Assembly: GCA_035651635.1 (NCBI GenBank)
Contig: DASRFK010000085.1
Span: forward strand, 62,001 to 126,000
Direction: 5' to 3'
From: JANXQE01 sp035651635
Lineage (GTDB): Bacteria; Verrucomicrobiota; Verrucomicrobiia; Limisphaerales; UBA8199
DNA: 64,000 nucleotides
Positions 8,845 through 17,400 of this stretch are shown piece after piece (position 1 is the first letter of the stretch; each line of letters begins with the position of its first letter). The notes below the pieces were generated by a model. That model saw only the letters and a list, made by a program, of their open reading frames with translations, made no database searches and had not been told where the DNA came from. The position numbers and the translations under genes are program-made.

Positions 8845-9708
8845 TTAAAGTAGAGTTGCCGCCCGGGGCTCGCTTCGGCCGGTCCGGCGTGGAACCGGGA
8901 GGTACTCCACGGAAGGCTGTCGCCGCGTCGGTTGCGGGTAGAGCTGCATCAAATTCAACATGTCTTCTGGAATGTCGCTGCGCACTCGCAACCCCAGCTC
9001 GTGAGCTCGATCGTAGGTTATCGGATAATCGTGAGTCCAAGTGCCGCTGGTCAACAGTTTGGCTAATTCTGCGCCTTTTTCGCTGGGATACCGGTCGGCC
9101 AATAACAGGCGCACTTCGCCATCCATTTGGGCCACGGCCTTTTCCGCCTGGTCGGCCAGAATCAAGGTCTTATCGTCCACCTCGGCGATCGGCTTCTCGC
9201 GGACGGCTCGGAGAATCGAAGCGGCGGGATGTTCGCCCAGTTGCGGATCGACGGGGCCTAGCACCGCATGTTCGGACATGACGACTTCGCTGGCGGCCAG
9301 GGCTATCAACGTGCCACCGGACATCGCGTAGTGCGGCACGAAAACCGTAACCTTGCCTTTGTGTTTGACCACCGCTCGCGCGATTTGGGTTGCAGCCAGG
9401 ACCAACCCGCCCGGCGTATGCAGCACAAGATCCAGCGGAATCTCAGGATCGGTCAAATGGATGGCGCGGAGAACTTCCTCGCTGTCGTCCACATCAATGT
9501 ACCGAAACAAAGGGAAGCCCAGCACACTCATTGTTTCCTGACGATGAACCAGAAGCACGACACGCGATTTCCGTTCTCTCTCAATTTGGGCGATGAGTCT
9601 TCGTCGCGAGGCCTCGAGCATTCGTTGTTTCATGACCGGCTGAAGCGCCGAGAGCATGAAAAACACCCAAAAGATCTGCATTGGATCGATCACGGCCGAG
9701 TTAGTCAT
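8845..9708 (-). CDS. Membrane-anchored ClpP-class serine protease (SDH/SppA-like)
   Basis: The 287-residue protein belongs to the serine dehydrogenase proteinase/ClpP superfamily. An N-terminal hydrophobic helix (about 11-25, IFWVFFMLSAL) would anchor it in the membrane, followed by a basic helix. The crotonase-like core has HTPGGLVLAA (about 97-106), and the probable nucleophile is Ser130 in HYAMSGGTLIALAAS. GPVDPQLGEHP (about 151-161) is the conserved second active-site region of this family. The C-terminal tail is proline/arginine rich. It is the first gene of the minus-strand stress operon. Homologues are usually annotated as ATP-dependent Clp protease-like or SDH family; membrane protein quality control is the likely job (inference). 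Confidence 0.85.
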   Translation of the reverse strand: MTNSAVIDPMQIFWVFFMLSALQPVMKQRMLEASRRRLIAQIERERKSRVVLLVHRQETMSVLGFPLFRYIDVDDSEEVLRAIHLTDPEIPLDLVLHTPGGLVLAATQIARAVVKHKGKVTVFVPHYAMSGGTLIALAASEVVMSEHAVLGPVDPQLGEHPAASILRAVREKPIAEVDDKTLILADQAEKAVAQMDGEVRLLLADRYPSEKGAELAKLLTSGTWTHDYPITYDRAHELGLRVRSDIPEDMLNLMQLYPQPTRRQPSVEYLPVPRRTGRSEPRAATLL

Positions 9709-9956
9709 ATCTCACCCAAGCAACGCTGTGCATCTCCCTTGCCAGAGGCTCATGTATCGGGGAGGAATTCGTCCATGTAGCTAAGTTCAAAGCGGTTAAT
9801 CCAGTGAATGATTGGCGCGGTGATGCTTGAGGCCCAGGCTCGTCAAGAAATGACGTCAGCATTTTGACAAAGAGTCAGTAATCCGTCAGCCGATCGCACC
9901 GTTCTGATGAGCGATAGCTGCCTTTGTCGCAAAAGAGTCATCCGAAGTGATGCGGC

Positions 9957-10193
9957 CTACGGTTTGGCCTGGAAGAAATCCGGGTCCGTGGCTTTGGTAT
10001 TGGCAGCATCGTGAAAATTGCCCAGCCATGCCTGTCCAGTTGTGGTGTCAACGATCACAAAGAAACTGGCGGAACCACTGACCTGATACTTCCCTACCGG
10101 AGCGGGCGAGTTGGTCCCTGCTATGACCAAGGTGGCCAGCAAACCGCCGCACAAACCCAGCAGTCCACTCCTGAAATCAAATTTAAGTCTCAT
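9957..10193 (-). CDS. Small exported or membrane-anchored hypothetical protein
   Basis: The predicted protein has 78 residues. A hydrophobic N-terminal segment (LLGLCGGLLATLVIAG, about 11-26) is preceded by basic residues and looks like a signal peptide or a single membrane anchor. The rest (GKYQVSGSASFFVIVDTTTGQAWLG) is a short beta-rich stretch of the kind that reports a value stored for display; no known catalytic motif is visible. It is isolated between the stress operon (248 bp to its start) and the plus-strand response regulator. I do not recognise the family with certainty. The charge pattern and clean signal peptide argue that it is real. Confidence 0.55.
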   Translation of the reverse strand: MRLKFDFRSGLLGLCGGLLATLVIAGTNSPAPVGKYQVSGSASFFVIVDTTTGQAWLGNFHDAANTKATDPDFFQAKP

Positions 10194-10465
10194 GAAAGTT
10201 GCAGGGGCATTTCCTATTCCAAATACAGTTGGGTTCAGGATTGCTTTTGCATGCGTTTCTCCATTCGAAGTTTAGGGAGGTAAGAGCCAACAGAGGCCAG
10301 CGGCGATATACGAATCACCGGTGCATTCCGGGTCGGCCTTTCGACAAAAAGTCCGTGCTCCGTCGCGAAAACGGAACCATTGGCCGCGACCTGTACAGCG
10401 GCGATTGACTTTGATTTTCGTTAATGGGTGTTAAGTTGGTCACAGCACCCTCCAAGGCCTGAGCC

Positions 10466-11119
10466 ATGCTCGAATCTGATCCTGAATCGGATCCAATTGT
10501 GATCATCATTGACGACGATGTATCGTTCCTTCGATCCACCGAGCGGTTGGTGCGTGCGGCGGGCTTTAAGACTCGAATGTTTGAAAGCGCAAAGGACTTT
10601 CTGGATGCCAAGCGTCCGGATGCCCCGGTTTGCGTGCTGCTCGACGTGCGCTTGCCCGGGATGAGCGGCCTCGATTTGCAGAAGCACCTGTCCCGCACTG
10701 GCGAGGAAGTCCCGATCATCTTCATCACTGGGAAGGGTGACATTCCAATGTCGGTTCAGGCGATGAAGGGTGGCGCGGTCGAGTTTCTCACCAAACCGTT
10801 CCGGGAACCGGACCTCCTCGAGGCCATCCAGCAAGCCCTTAGCCGTGACCGCGCAGCACGTGAAAACCGCGCGCGAGTCGGAGAGTTACGCCGAAACTAT
10901 GAAACCCTCACTCCGCGAGAGCGCGAAGTTCTGGCGCTTCTGGTTGCCGGTTTCCTGAATAAACAAATCGCCGGACGACTGGGAACGGTCGAAAAAACAA
11001 TCAAATTCCATCGCGCGCATGTTATGCGGAAGATGGAGGCTGGGTCTTTGGCTGAATTGGTCCACATGGCCGGATTCCTGGAGAGATCGGCACGGCGTCC
11101 GACCCCGCCGGTTCCATAA
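10466..11119 (+). CDS. FixJ/NarL-type response regulator
   Basis: This is a two-component response regulator of 217 residues. The receiver domain (about 10-125) has the acidic pocket IIIDDD at 13-18, the phosphoacceptor Asp60 in CVLLDVRLPGMSG, and the conserved Lys in EFLTKPF. The C-terminal LuxR-type helix-turn-helix starts at LTPREREVLALLVAG and includes NKQIAGRLGTVEKTIKFHRAHVMRKM. The arrangement matches FixJ/TodT regulators. No histidine kinase is adjacent; the nearest is a CHASE hybrid kinase at 41.9 kb, too far for a safe pairing. It lies 240 bp before the sigma-54 activator and HdeD genes on the same strand, so it may control them or the divergent stress operon (inference). Confidence 0.92.
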   Translation: MLESDPESDPIVIIIDDDVSFLRSTERLVRAAGFKTRMFESAKDFLDAKRPDAPVCVLLDVRLPGMSGLDLQKHLSRTGEEVPIIFITGKGDIPMSVQAMKGGAVEFLTKPFREPDLLEAIQQALSRDRAARENRARVGELRRNYETLTPREREVLALLVAGFLNKQIAGRLGTVEKTIKFHRAHVMRKMEAGSLAELVHMAGFLERSARRPTPPVP

Positions 11120-11359
11120 GACGCGGCAAAGGCGCGTAGCGGCGTCTGCTGGCCCAAGGTCCAGTAGATTCGTCATCCCATTCGAGCTATTTCTTTGAAA
11201 AATGAGGATGCGTGATTGGGGATGGGATGCCGGGCGCTCGTTTCGATTGACGGCGCGACACGGCACTAAGCGGTAATCCGCTGGCGAAGACTGAGTGCTT
11301 TTGTCCCAAGTGCTACGCTTACCCGCAGGTGGGCGATATCAAAAGAAAGAACCAGGATA

Positions 11360-12520
11360 ATGACAACAATGATCTCGATGAATGACAAAGCCGCAGAGAC
11401 ACCCACCTCCTGGCCTGGTGCGTACGAGCCGGACCCCGGCACGCCTGGCGCGATGGATTATCCGCCCGTTGCGCTGCCTCCTCGATCGGGTCAGCAAGGC
11501 CCTTCCCGATCTAAGGAAAACCAGGACTCCGACCAGCCGTCCAGACTCGACGAGCTTTCGCGACAGGCCGGCGAAGGGATTATCGGTCGAAGCCCGGCGC
11601 TCAAGGTCGCCCTCCGGCATGTGGCGATTGTGGCTCCGACAAACGCGGCTGTTTTGATTCTCGGCGAGACCGGCACCGGAAAGGAACTCATCGCGCGGGC
11701 GATTCATCGGCTCAGTTCACGCCGGGATTCTACGCTCACCAAACTTAACTGCGCAGCCATTCCTGCGGGCCTGCTGGAAAGCGAATTATTCGGCTATGAG
11801 CGAGGGGCGTTTACCGGGGCGGCCGGCCGGCGGATTGGGCGCTTCGAAATGGCGCATCAAGGCACGTTGTTCCTGGACGAAGTGGGCGATTTCCCGCCCG
11901 AACTTCAGCCGAAGCTGCTCCGCGCCCTTCAGGAAAAGGAGTTTGAGCGGTTGGGTGGGAACCAGACCTATCAGGTCAACGTGCGGGTCGTGGCTGCCAC
12001 AAGCCGGGACTTGTCCCAAATGGTCGCCGAACGCCAATTTCGAAGCGATCTCTGCTATCGGCTCAGCGTCTTTCCGATCCGCATACCAGCCTTGCGTGAG
12101 CGGCCGGAGGACATTCCGCTGCTGGCGTGCTATTTCGTAAACCATTTCGCCCGGCAGATGAACAAGCGGATTGATACTATTCCCCAAGGCATCATGGACT
12201 CGCTGAAGCGTCATCATTGGCCGGGCAATGTTCGCGAGCTGGAAAACTTCCTCGAGCGCTCGGTGATCATGTCGAACACTCGAAGCCTAACTTCTCTATC
12301 CGCTGAACTGGAACGGTCCGGCTGCAGTTCCAAGCCTGAAGTATCCCGGCCTGCCACACTCGAAGAATGCGAGCGCGATCATATTTTGCGGGCACTGCAG
12401 GAAACACGGTGGCTCGTGGGCGGCACTCACGGCGCCGCTGCGCGACTCGGCCTCAGGCGCACCACTTTGATCTGGAAAATGCAGAAGCTCGGGATTGCTC
12501 GCAATCGACACAAACTGTAA
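11360..12520 (+). CDS. Sigma-54-dependent activator without receiver domain
   Basis: This 386-residue bacterial enhancer-binding protein has an N-terminal region (about 1-70) that is proline-rich and lacks any receiver, PAS or GAF motif. The AAA+ core follows, with Walker A GETGTGKE and the sigma-54 contact loop ESELFGYERGAFTGA, then Walker B GTLFLDEVGDF and the sensor segment RSDLCYRLSVFPIRIPALRERPEDI. The C-terminus carries a Fis-type helix-turn-helix (GAAARLGLRRTTLIWKMQKLGI), in the FhlA/HyfR style. AGGATA precedes the start. It is 22 bp upstream of hdeD and likely co-transcribed. Without a sensory domain, activity may be set by abundance or a partner. I could not find a clean -24/-12 promoter nearby. 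Confidence 0.92.
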   Translation: MTTMISMNDKAAETPTSWPGAYEPDPGTPGAMDYPPVALPPRSGQQGPSRSKENQDSDQPSRLDELSRQAGEGIIGRSPALKVALRHVAIVAPTNAAVLILGETGTGKELIARAIHRLSSRRDSTLTKLNCAAIPAGLLESELFGYERGAFTGAAGRRIGRFEMAHQGTLFLDEVGDFPPELQPKLLRALQEKEFERLGGNQTYQVNVRVVAATSRDLSQMVAERQFRSDLCYRLSVFPIRIPALRERPEDIPLLACYFVNHFARQMNKRIDTIPQGIMDSLKRHHWPGNVRELENFLERSVIMSNTRSLTSLSAELERSGCSSKPEVSRPATLEECERDHILRALQETRWLVGGTHGAAARLGLRRTTLIWKMQKLGIARNRHKL

Positions 12521-12541
12521 AAACCTCAACTGGAGGGCAAT

Positions 12542-13138
12542 ATGACGAACGAACTCGACACAAGTGCTGGAACTTTGGCAAACCATCTTACGCGTTACTG
12601 GTGGCTGACCGCGTTGCGCGGTTTGGCAGCGGTGCTCTTCGGGCTCTTGGCCTTTGTCTGGCCGGGCATGACCCTCCTGACCCTGATATATCTATATGGC
12701 GCGTATGCGCTGGTGAACGGTGTTCTGGCCTTCGTATTGGCCATTAACGCGCCGAAAGGATACCCGCGCTTTGGCAGTTTAATCTTTCAGGGAATAATAA
12801 GTATCGCCGCTGGACTGATCGCCTTCTTTATGCCCGGAATCACCGCGATGGCTTTGGTCCTGCTCATCGCCGTCTGGGCAATTGTGACAGGCGTATTGGA
12901 AATCGTCGCCGCTGTGCGGTTACGCAAAGTAATCGACCACGAATGGTTGTTAGTCCTGGCGGGCGTGCTTTCCGTCGTCTTCGGCGTCCTGCTTCTGGCT
13001 CGGCCCAGTGCCGGTGCTTTAGCGTTGGTTTGGTGGACAGGAGCTTTTGCAATAGCATTAGGGTGCTTGCTGCTCGTGCTTTCCTTCCGCATGCGCCATT
13101 GGCGAACCGTACTTGCCGGCGCGCCCCACGGCGCATGA
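12542..13138 (+). CDS. hdeD: HdeD-family (DUF308) membrane protein
   Basis: The 198-residue integral membrane protein has about six hydrophobic helices in three pairs (for example LRGLAAVLFGLLAFVWPGM, ALVNGVLAFVLAI, MALVLLIAVWAIVTGVLEIVAA). This is the repeated DUF308 pattern of HdeD, known in enteric bacteria for acid resistance at high cell density and found in transmissible heat-resistance loci. GGAGG lies about 7 nt before the ATG. It follows the sigma-54 activator by 22 bp. Its presence beside a DnaK/ClpB/protease operon supports a stress island; molecular function in this organism is unknown. The short gene_symbol reflects the family only. Confidence 0.88.
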   Translation: MTNELDTSAGTLANHLTRYWWLTALRGLAAVLFGLLAFVWPGMTLLTLIYLYGAYALVNGVLAFVLAINAPKGYPRFGSLIFQGIISIAAGLIAFFMPGITAMALVLLIAVWAIVTGVLEIVAAVRLRKVIDHEWLLVLAGVLSVVFGVLLLARPSAGALALVWWTGAFAIALGCLLLVLSFRMRHWRTVLAGAPHGA

Positions 13139-13200
13139 GCCCTGCGCCGGACGCTGTATAATGGGCCCATAATGGGCCAGTACTCCAAAACCGACACTAA

Positions 13201-13322
13201 GGAGCGCGTTTTAAAATTTGGTTTGGAGTCCCGCCTTTAGGCGGCCCGGCGCCAAAACCGTCTGAAGGCGGGACCCCAAACCCAGGTGCCCAGGCCCAAG
13301 CCGAGGTTTTAAAACACGCTCT
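13201..13322. repeat. 122-bp nested inverted-repeat element
   Basis: The outer 16-bp ends are inverted copies with two differences (GGAGCGCGTTTTAAAA at 13201-13216 against the complement of 13307-13322). An inner pair forms a second stem: GGTTTGGAGTCCCGCCTTTA (starting 13220) against the complement of the segment ending in ACCCCAAACC near 13282, with the GGCGG/CCGTC part closing it. The whole can fold into a long hairpin. It encodes no protein. Its layout fits a MITE- or REP-like mobile palindrome lying between hdeD and tRNA-fMet. Confidence 0.75.
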
Positions 13323-13502
13323 AAGGCAGGGCGGCGAAGGTCGCTTCTTTGACGGCTATGATTTCCTCACGTCCGAGTATATCCCTTTCGTTTGCTCTCA
13401 CGTTTAAGACGCCATTTGCGCAACCGGAGGTGCGGATTCGCGCAAAAATCGGGTCAGAGGCGACAAAGTGGCGACAAGCCTGCGAATAACTAGATTCACA
13501 AC

Positions 13503-13530
13503 TTGCAGAACGCCGCATTGCCACTATAGT
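13503..13530 (+). promoter_or_regulatory. Probable sigma-70 promoter of the tRNA-fMet gene
   Basis: A -35 element TTGCAG (13503-13508), a 16-bp spacer and a -10 element TATAGT (13525-13530) place the start point about 6 nt before the tRNA 5' end at 13543. A GC-rich stretch (CTCGGGCGCG), possibly a stringent discriminator, follows the -10 box. Confidence 0.65.
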
Positions 13531-13542
13531 CTCGGGCGCGAC

Positions 13543-13619
<77 letters not shown>

Positions 13620-13623
13620 ATTT

Positions 13624-13665
13624 GCCCCTTGCAACTCCCAAAGTTGCAAGGGGCTTTCTGGTTTT
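13624..13665 (+). terminator. Intrinsic terminator after tRNA-fMet
   Basis: A perfect 13-bp stem (GCCCCTTGCAACT, 13624-13636, with its complement at 13642-13654) encloses a 5-nt loop and is followed by a T-rich tail (TTTCTGGTTTT). It starts 5 nt after the tRNA CCA. Confidence 0.92.
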
Positions 13666-13863
13666 AGCCCCACTTGACCCAAAAACCATGGAACCCCATC
13701 AAAACCCATAGAACTCGCAAAATCTTGCTACAACCTTGCTACTGAATTTGCAGGTTTTCCTCGCCGCGCTTTAAAATCGCCGCCGAGCGTGCCGATCGTT
13801 ACAGGCGTTCCTCACGGCTCCGTCGCGCGCCATTGAGACTCCTCAAAAGGGACCGAACGGCCG

Positions 13864-14112
13864 TCATCGAACGCCAGATCGCGCGCGATCAAAGATGCTG
13901 GAACTTCGAAGTTTTTCCATCGCCCGGTCGCAATCGTTAGTGTCGAACCGCACAAAGCGCCCTTGCCTAATAAACGGGAGTATGCGCCGGCGCATCAGGC
14001 TTGTGATGGTCCTGATGCTGAATTTGAAATGTGCGGCAATCTCGCGTTTCGTTTTCCAGTTCTTTTCTGAATGAGGAATGGTCTGTTCGTTCATGCATTT
14101 CAAGTTAGGCAT
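13864..14112 (-). CDS. Excisionase/AlpA-like helix-turn-helix protein
   Basis: This small DNA-binding protein has 82 residues from ATG 14112; no start has a good Shine-Dalgarno site, and ATG 14094 is an alternative. The core KTKREIAAHFKFSIRTITSLMRR, followed by ILPFIRQGRFVRFD, matches the winged helix-turn-helix of excisionase/AlpA/MerR-like domains (the HTH_17 type). Such genes commonly lie in elements inserted beside tRNA genes. This one starts about 490 bp downstream of tRNA-fMet and points toward it, but no integrase is present, so it may be the relic of a deleted element. The interval 13666-13863 before it holds no recognisable gene. Confidence 0.7.
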   Translation of the reverse strand: MPNLKCMNEQTIPHSEKNWKTKREIAAHFKFSIRTITSLMRRRILPFIRQGRFVRFDTNDCDRAMEKLRSSSIFDRARSGVR

Positions 14113-14242
14113 ACTTTTTTTTCGGCTGAAGACGCGTTCATTCGAGCCGACCTGCCCTCTGCAGGCGCCGGGCAATCTCGGTAAACGTGCCGGGCTGCTC
14201 GACCTTTAGGCGAAGCCCTACAAACGACCGGAGCCGTTAAAG

Positions 14243-14274
14243 TGACGTCCGTTATGTAAGCAGAACGGACGTCA
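14243..14274. repeat. Perfect 11-bp palindrome related to the dispersed repeat family
   Basis: TGACGTCCGTT (14243-14253) and its exact complement AACGGACGTCA (14264-14274) flank a 10-nt loop, ATGTAAGCAG. The segment GTTATGTAAGCAGAACG matches the core of the repeat arms at 20796, 21504 and 53727. It lies in the 269-bp gap between the excisionase-like gene and the WD40 kinase, which otherwise holds nothing recognisable. Confidence 0.7.
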
Positions 14275-14444
14275 GTTTAATTCGACCGTTTTCGGCCAAA
14301 CTGCCAAAAACTGCCAACGGCACAACTGACACGAGGCTTGCGAGTCACGAAATCGCTGGGCAATTTCAGAAAGGTGGGCGCCCTTGGACTTGCGAATTAC
14401 GAATTCTCTACCCACAGGGGATGCGGCGGGGAGTGGTAAATTCG

Positions 14445-17400
14445 TTACGGACGTACGTCTTTACCCTCAGGATCCAACGTTAGTTTAATTCCACTAACCT
14501 GACGGCCCTCGGCGTCCGCAAACCGAACTGAAATCCTCCATTCATTGAAGCCATTGACGTCGTCCACTAGCTTAGCGACAAGCACATTCAGGCCGCGCTT
14601 TAACGCCAGGTTCGTGACAACCTCCGAATCGGGAAAATAGGTTCCTGGGTCATTCTGTTGAAAAACCTTGCTGCCGTTAAGATAGAGCCTGCATTCATCA
14701 TCGTTTCCGATGAACAAGCAAAGATTGGTCTGGTCGGATTGGCTTTCGATATAAGAAACCGCATAGCCCAGGCTGAACTCCTGCTGCTTGCCTTTGGCTT
14801 TCTTGAGGTCGAGCAGGTAATCCGGCAATCGCACGGCGCTCCAAACCAAAACGTTTGTGCCGACTCTTGTTTCCTCACCTTCGTGCGGACGCAAGTCGGC
14901 TTCGTTTGGAATTTCTTCGCGAGAAACGCAGTCAGGGCCGCCGTTGGTTTCAAAATGGATAGGCGCCAGCGCCAGCCATCGTCTTATCGCTCCCGTGTCT
15001 TGCATGCGAATGATCCGTTCACGCTCAACGGCTTCGGCTTGCCGTCTGCGTTCGAGTTCCAAGTGCTCCTCAGCCGCCTTCTCCTCAAAATCCCAGGCAG
15101 CCATTTCCTGAGCTGTGGCCCCTCTCCAGATCCTGGCCGAAGAATCCCAACTCCCGCTGACAAGTTGGGTCCCGTCGGGAGAAAACGCGATTGACCTGAC
15201 TTCCTTTGTGTGCCCGGTTAGTGCAAGCAATTCCTCGCCATTATCGGCGTCCCAGACCTTGACGATCCCATCTCTGCCGCCGGTGGCAATACGATGGCCG
15301 TCGCGGGAATAATCGACAGCCCACACTTGGTCGCTCTGTCCCCGTAATGTGAGAACTAGATTGCCGGTAGCGACATCCCACACCTTTGCCATCCGATCTT
15401 CACCGCCGACAATAAACCGTTTGCTATCCGGAGAAAAAACTGCTGAGACGATCCAAAGGTCTTGGGCCTTGACGCTATGCAATTGTTCCCCACTGGAAGC
15501 GTCCCAAATCGTTGCTATGCCACGTTGGTCGCCGGTAAGAATCCATCGGCCGTTTGGGGAAAAAGCCACGGTGTAAAGGCCGTTCGACTGGCCTGAGAAG
15601 CTCAACAACTTCCCGCCCGTTGAGCTTTCCCAGAGCGTAGTTGAGCCATCCGCACACGCGGTAACAATCCGCCGATCATCAGGGGAAAATGCCAAGGCGT
15701 TAACCCAGCTCTGACCGCAAGGTACGATTTTAAGAGGTTGACCGGTAGCCGGGTCCCAAATTCTGGCCGTGTAATCGTAGCTCGCCGTTGCAATGCGTTT
15801 GCCGTCGTGGGAAATGGCGACACCCATCACCCTGTTGGTGTGGCCGGCGAGCGTGAACAACTCTGCGCCGGTAGTGCCGTCCCAAACTTTAGCGGTCCCA
15901 TCGTCGCTGCCGGTGACAATTCGTTTCCCATCAGTCGAAAACGCAACTGAATTGACCTTGTCCTTATGGGTATCCAGGATGAGTGCTTCGCTGTCGGGCG
16001 CCGCCTGGCAGATCTTTGCCGTATTCTCCTTAAGAGGTCCTTTACCGCAAGCCGTGACAATACTTTTGCCATCCGGTGAATACGCCAGGGATATCACCCC
16101 TGTTGTGTGTCCTTTAAGAGTGAAAAGCTCCTTGCCTGTAGCTGCATCCCAAAACGTGGTCGAACCGTTCCCGCTACTTGTGGCGATCCGCTTGCCATCA
16201 GGGGAAAACGCCACTGGAACGAAATCGTTGCCATGTCCACCCAGGGTGAATAGTTGCTCGCCCGTTGCCACCCCCCAAACTCTCGCTATGCCGTCACTGC
16301 CGCCGGTCACGACACGTTCCCCGTGCGGAGAGAATGCTGCCGAAGCGAGCTCGTCGGCATGGCCGGCGAGAGTGAAAAGCTCCTTTCCACTCGATATGTC
16401 CCAAATCTTGTAGGTCTTATCATAACTACCAGTCACGATGAGGCGGCCGTCCGGTGAAAAGGCTACGCCTCGCACGGAACGTTTGTGGCCTTTGAAGGTG
16501 ATCAATGGTTGACCGGTCGCCGCATCCCAAAGCGTAGCGTACTGGCAGGCTGTCAGTATTCGGCGTCCATCGGGCGAAAAGGCGACATAAAGAAAATCCC
16601 TGCGATGCCCCATACCTCTGAGAACCAACAATTCCTTGCCACTCACGGAATCCCAGACCCTCGCAGTTTCATCCGCGCTTCCCGTAATTATCCTGTGTCC
16701 ATCCGTCGAGTAGGCCACCGATGTAATTGCGTCCTGGTGTCCGGTCAGGCTCACGACTTCCTTACCAGTGGCGGTGTCCCAAACCTTCGCCGTGCGGTCC
16801 GCACTTCCCGTGACCACCCGTTGCCCATCGGGAGAATAGGCCACCGACCAGATCGGCTCGGTGTGCCCGCGTAGCGTTTTGACATCACCGTGCGTTCGCC
16901 GCTGCCAGTAGTACCACTCAAATCCGCGCCGGGGATTGTTTTCCGTCTCTTTCAACAATTGTTCCACACGCAGCAGGTTGTTTCGATCCCACTCGCGCTG
17001 CGCCAGGTTCATTTTGGCGATGTAAAGGCTGTTGTCGGCTTGAATACGGGCAGACACTTCGGACTGGCGCGCCTTTTCAATTTTATACATCGCTATTGGC
17101 GAGCCTATCAGGATGGCCACGGCCAGTGCTGCCGATGTTACTGCGAAGCTGGCGACCGCCGGACGTCGCCGGCACCAGCGCCATACCTTTTCGATGTAGC
17201 CTGCCCGACGCGCCCGGATCGGTTCGCCACTGAGAAACCGTCCCAGTTCATCTGCCAGCTCTTGAGCGGTGCCATAGCGTCTTTCGGGTTCCTTGCGCAG
17301 GCATTTCAAACAAATCGTCTCCAGGTCCTTTGGAATTCCCAAGACAAGAGCGCCGGGAGTGATCGGTTCCTTCTCGAGCACCATTTGGATCGTATCGGTG

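Noticed and set aside
9825..9845. TTGGCGCGGTGATGCT as a sigma-54 -24/-12 promoter
   Set aside because: The GG-to-GC spacing is one base short of the required value and no gene start follows on that strand.
13201..13322. CRISPR-like or rho-independent terminator reading of the 122-bp inverted repeat
   Set aside because: It has no direct repeats with spacers and no T tract after the stem. A mobile palindrome fits better. No CRISPR array is seen anywhere in the window.
13321..13524. Minus-strand frame between the inverted repeat and the tRNA promoter
   Set aside because: It ends in the repeat end and covers the tRNA promoter, and there is no family or ribosome site.
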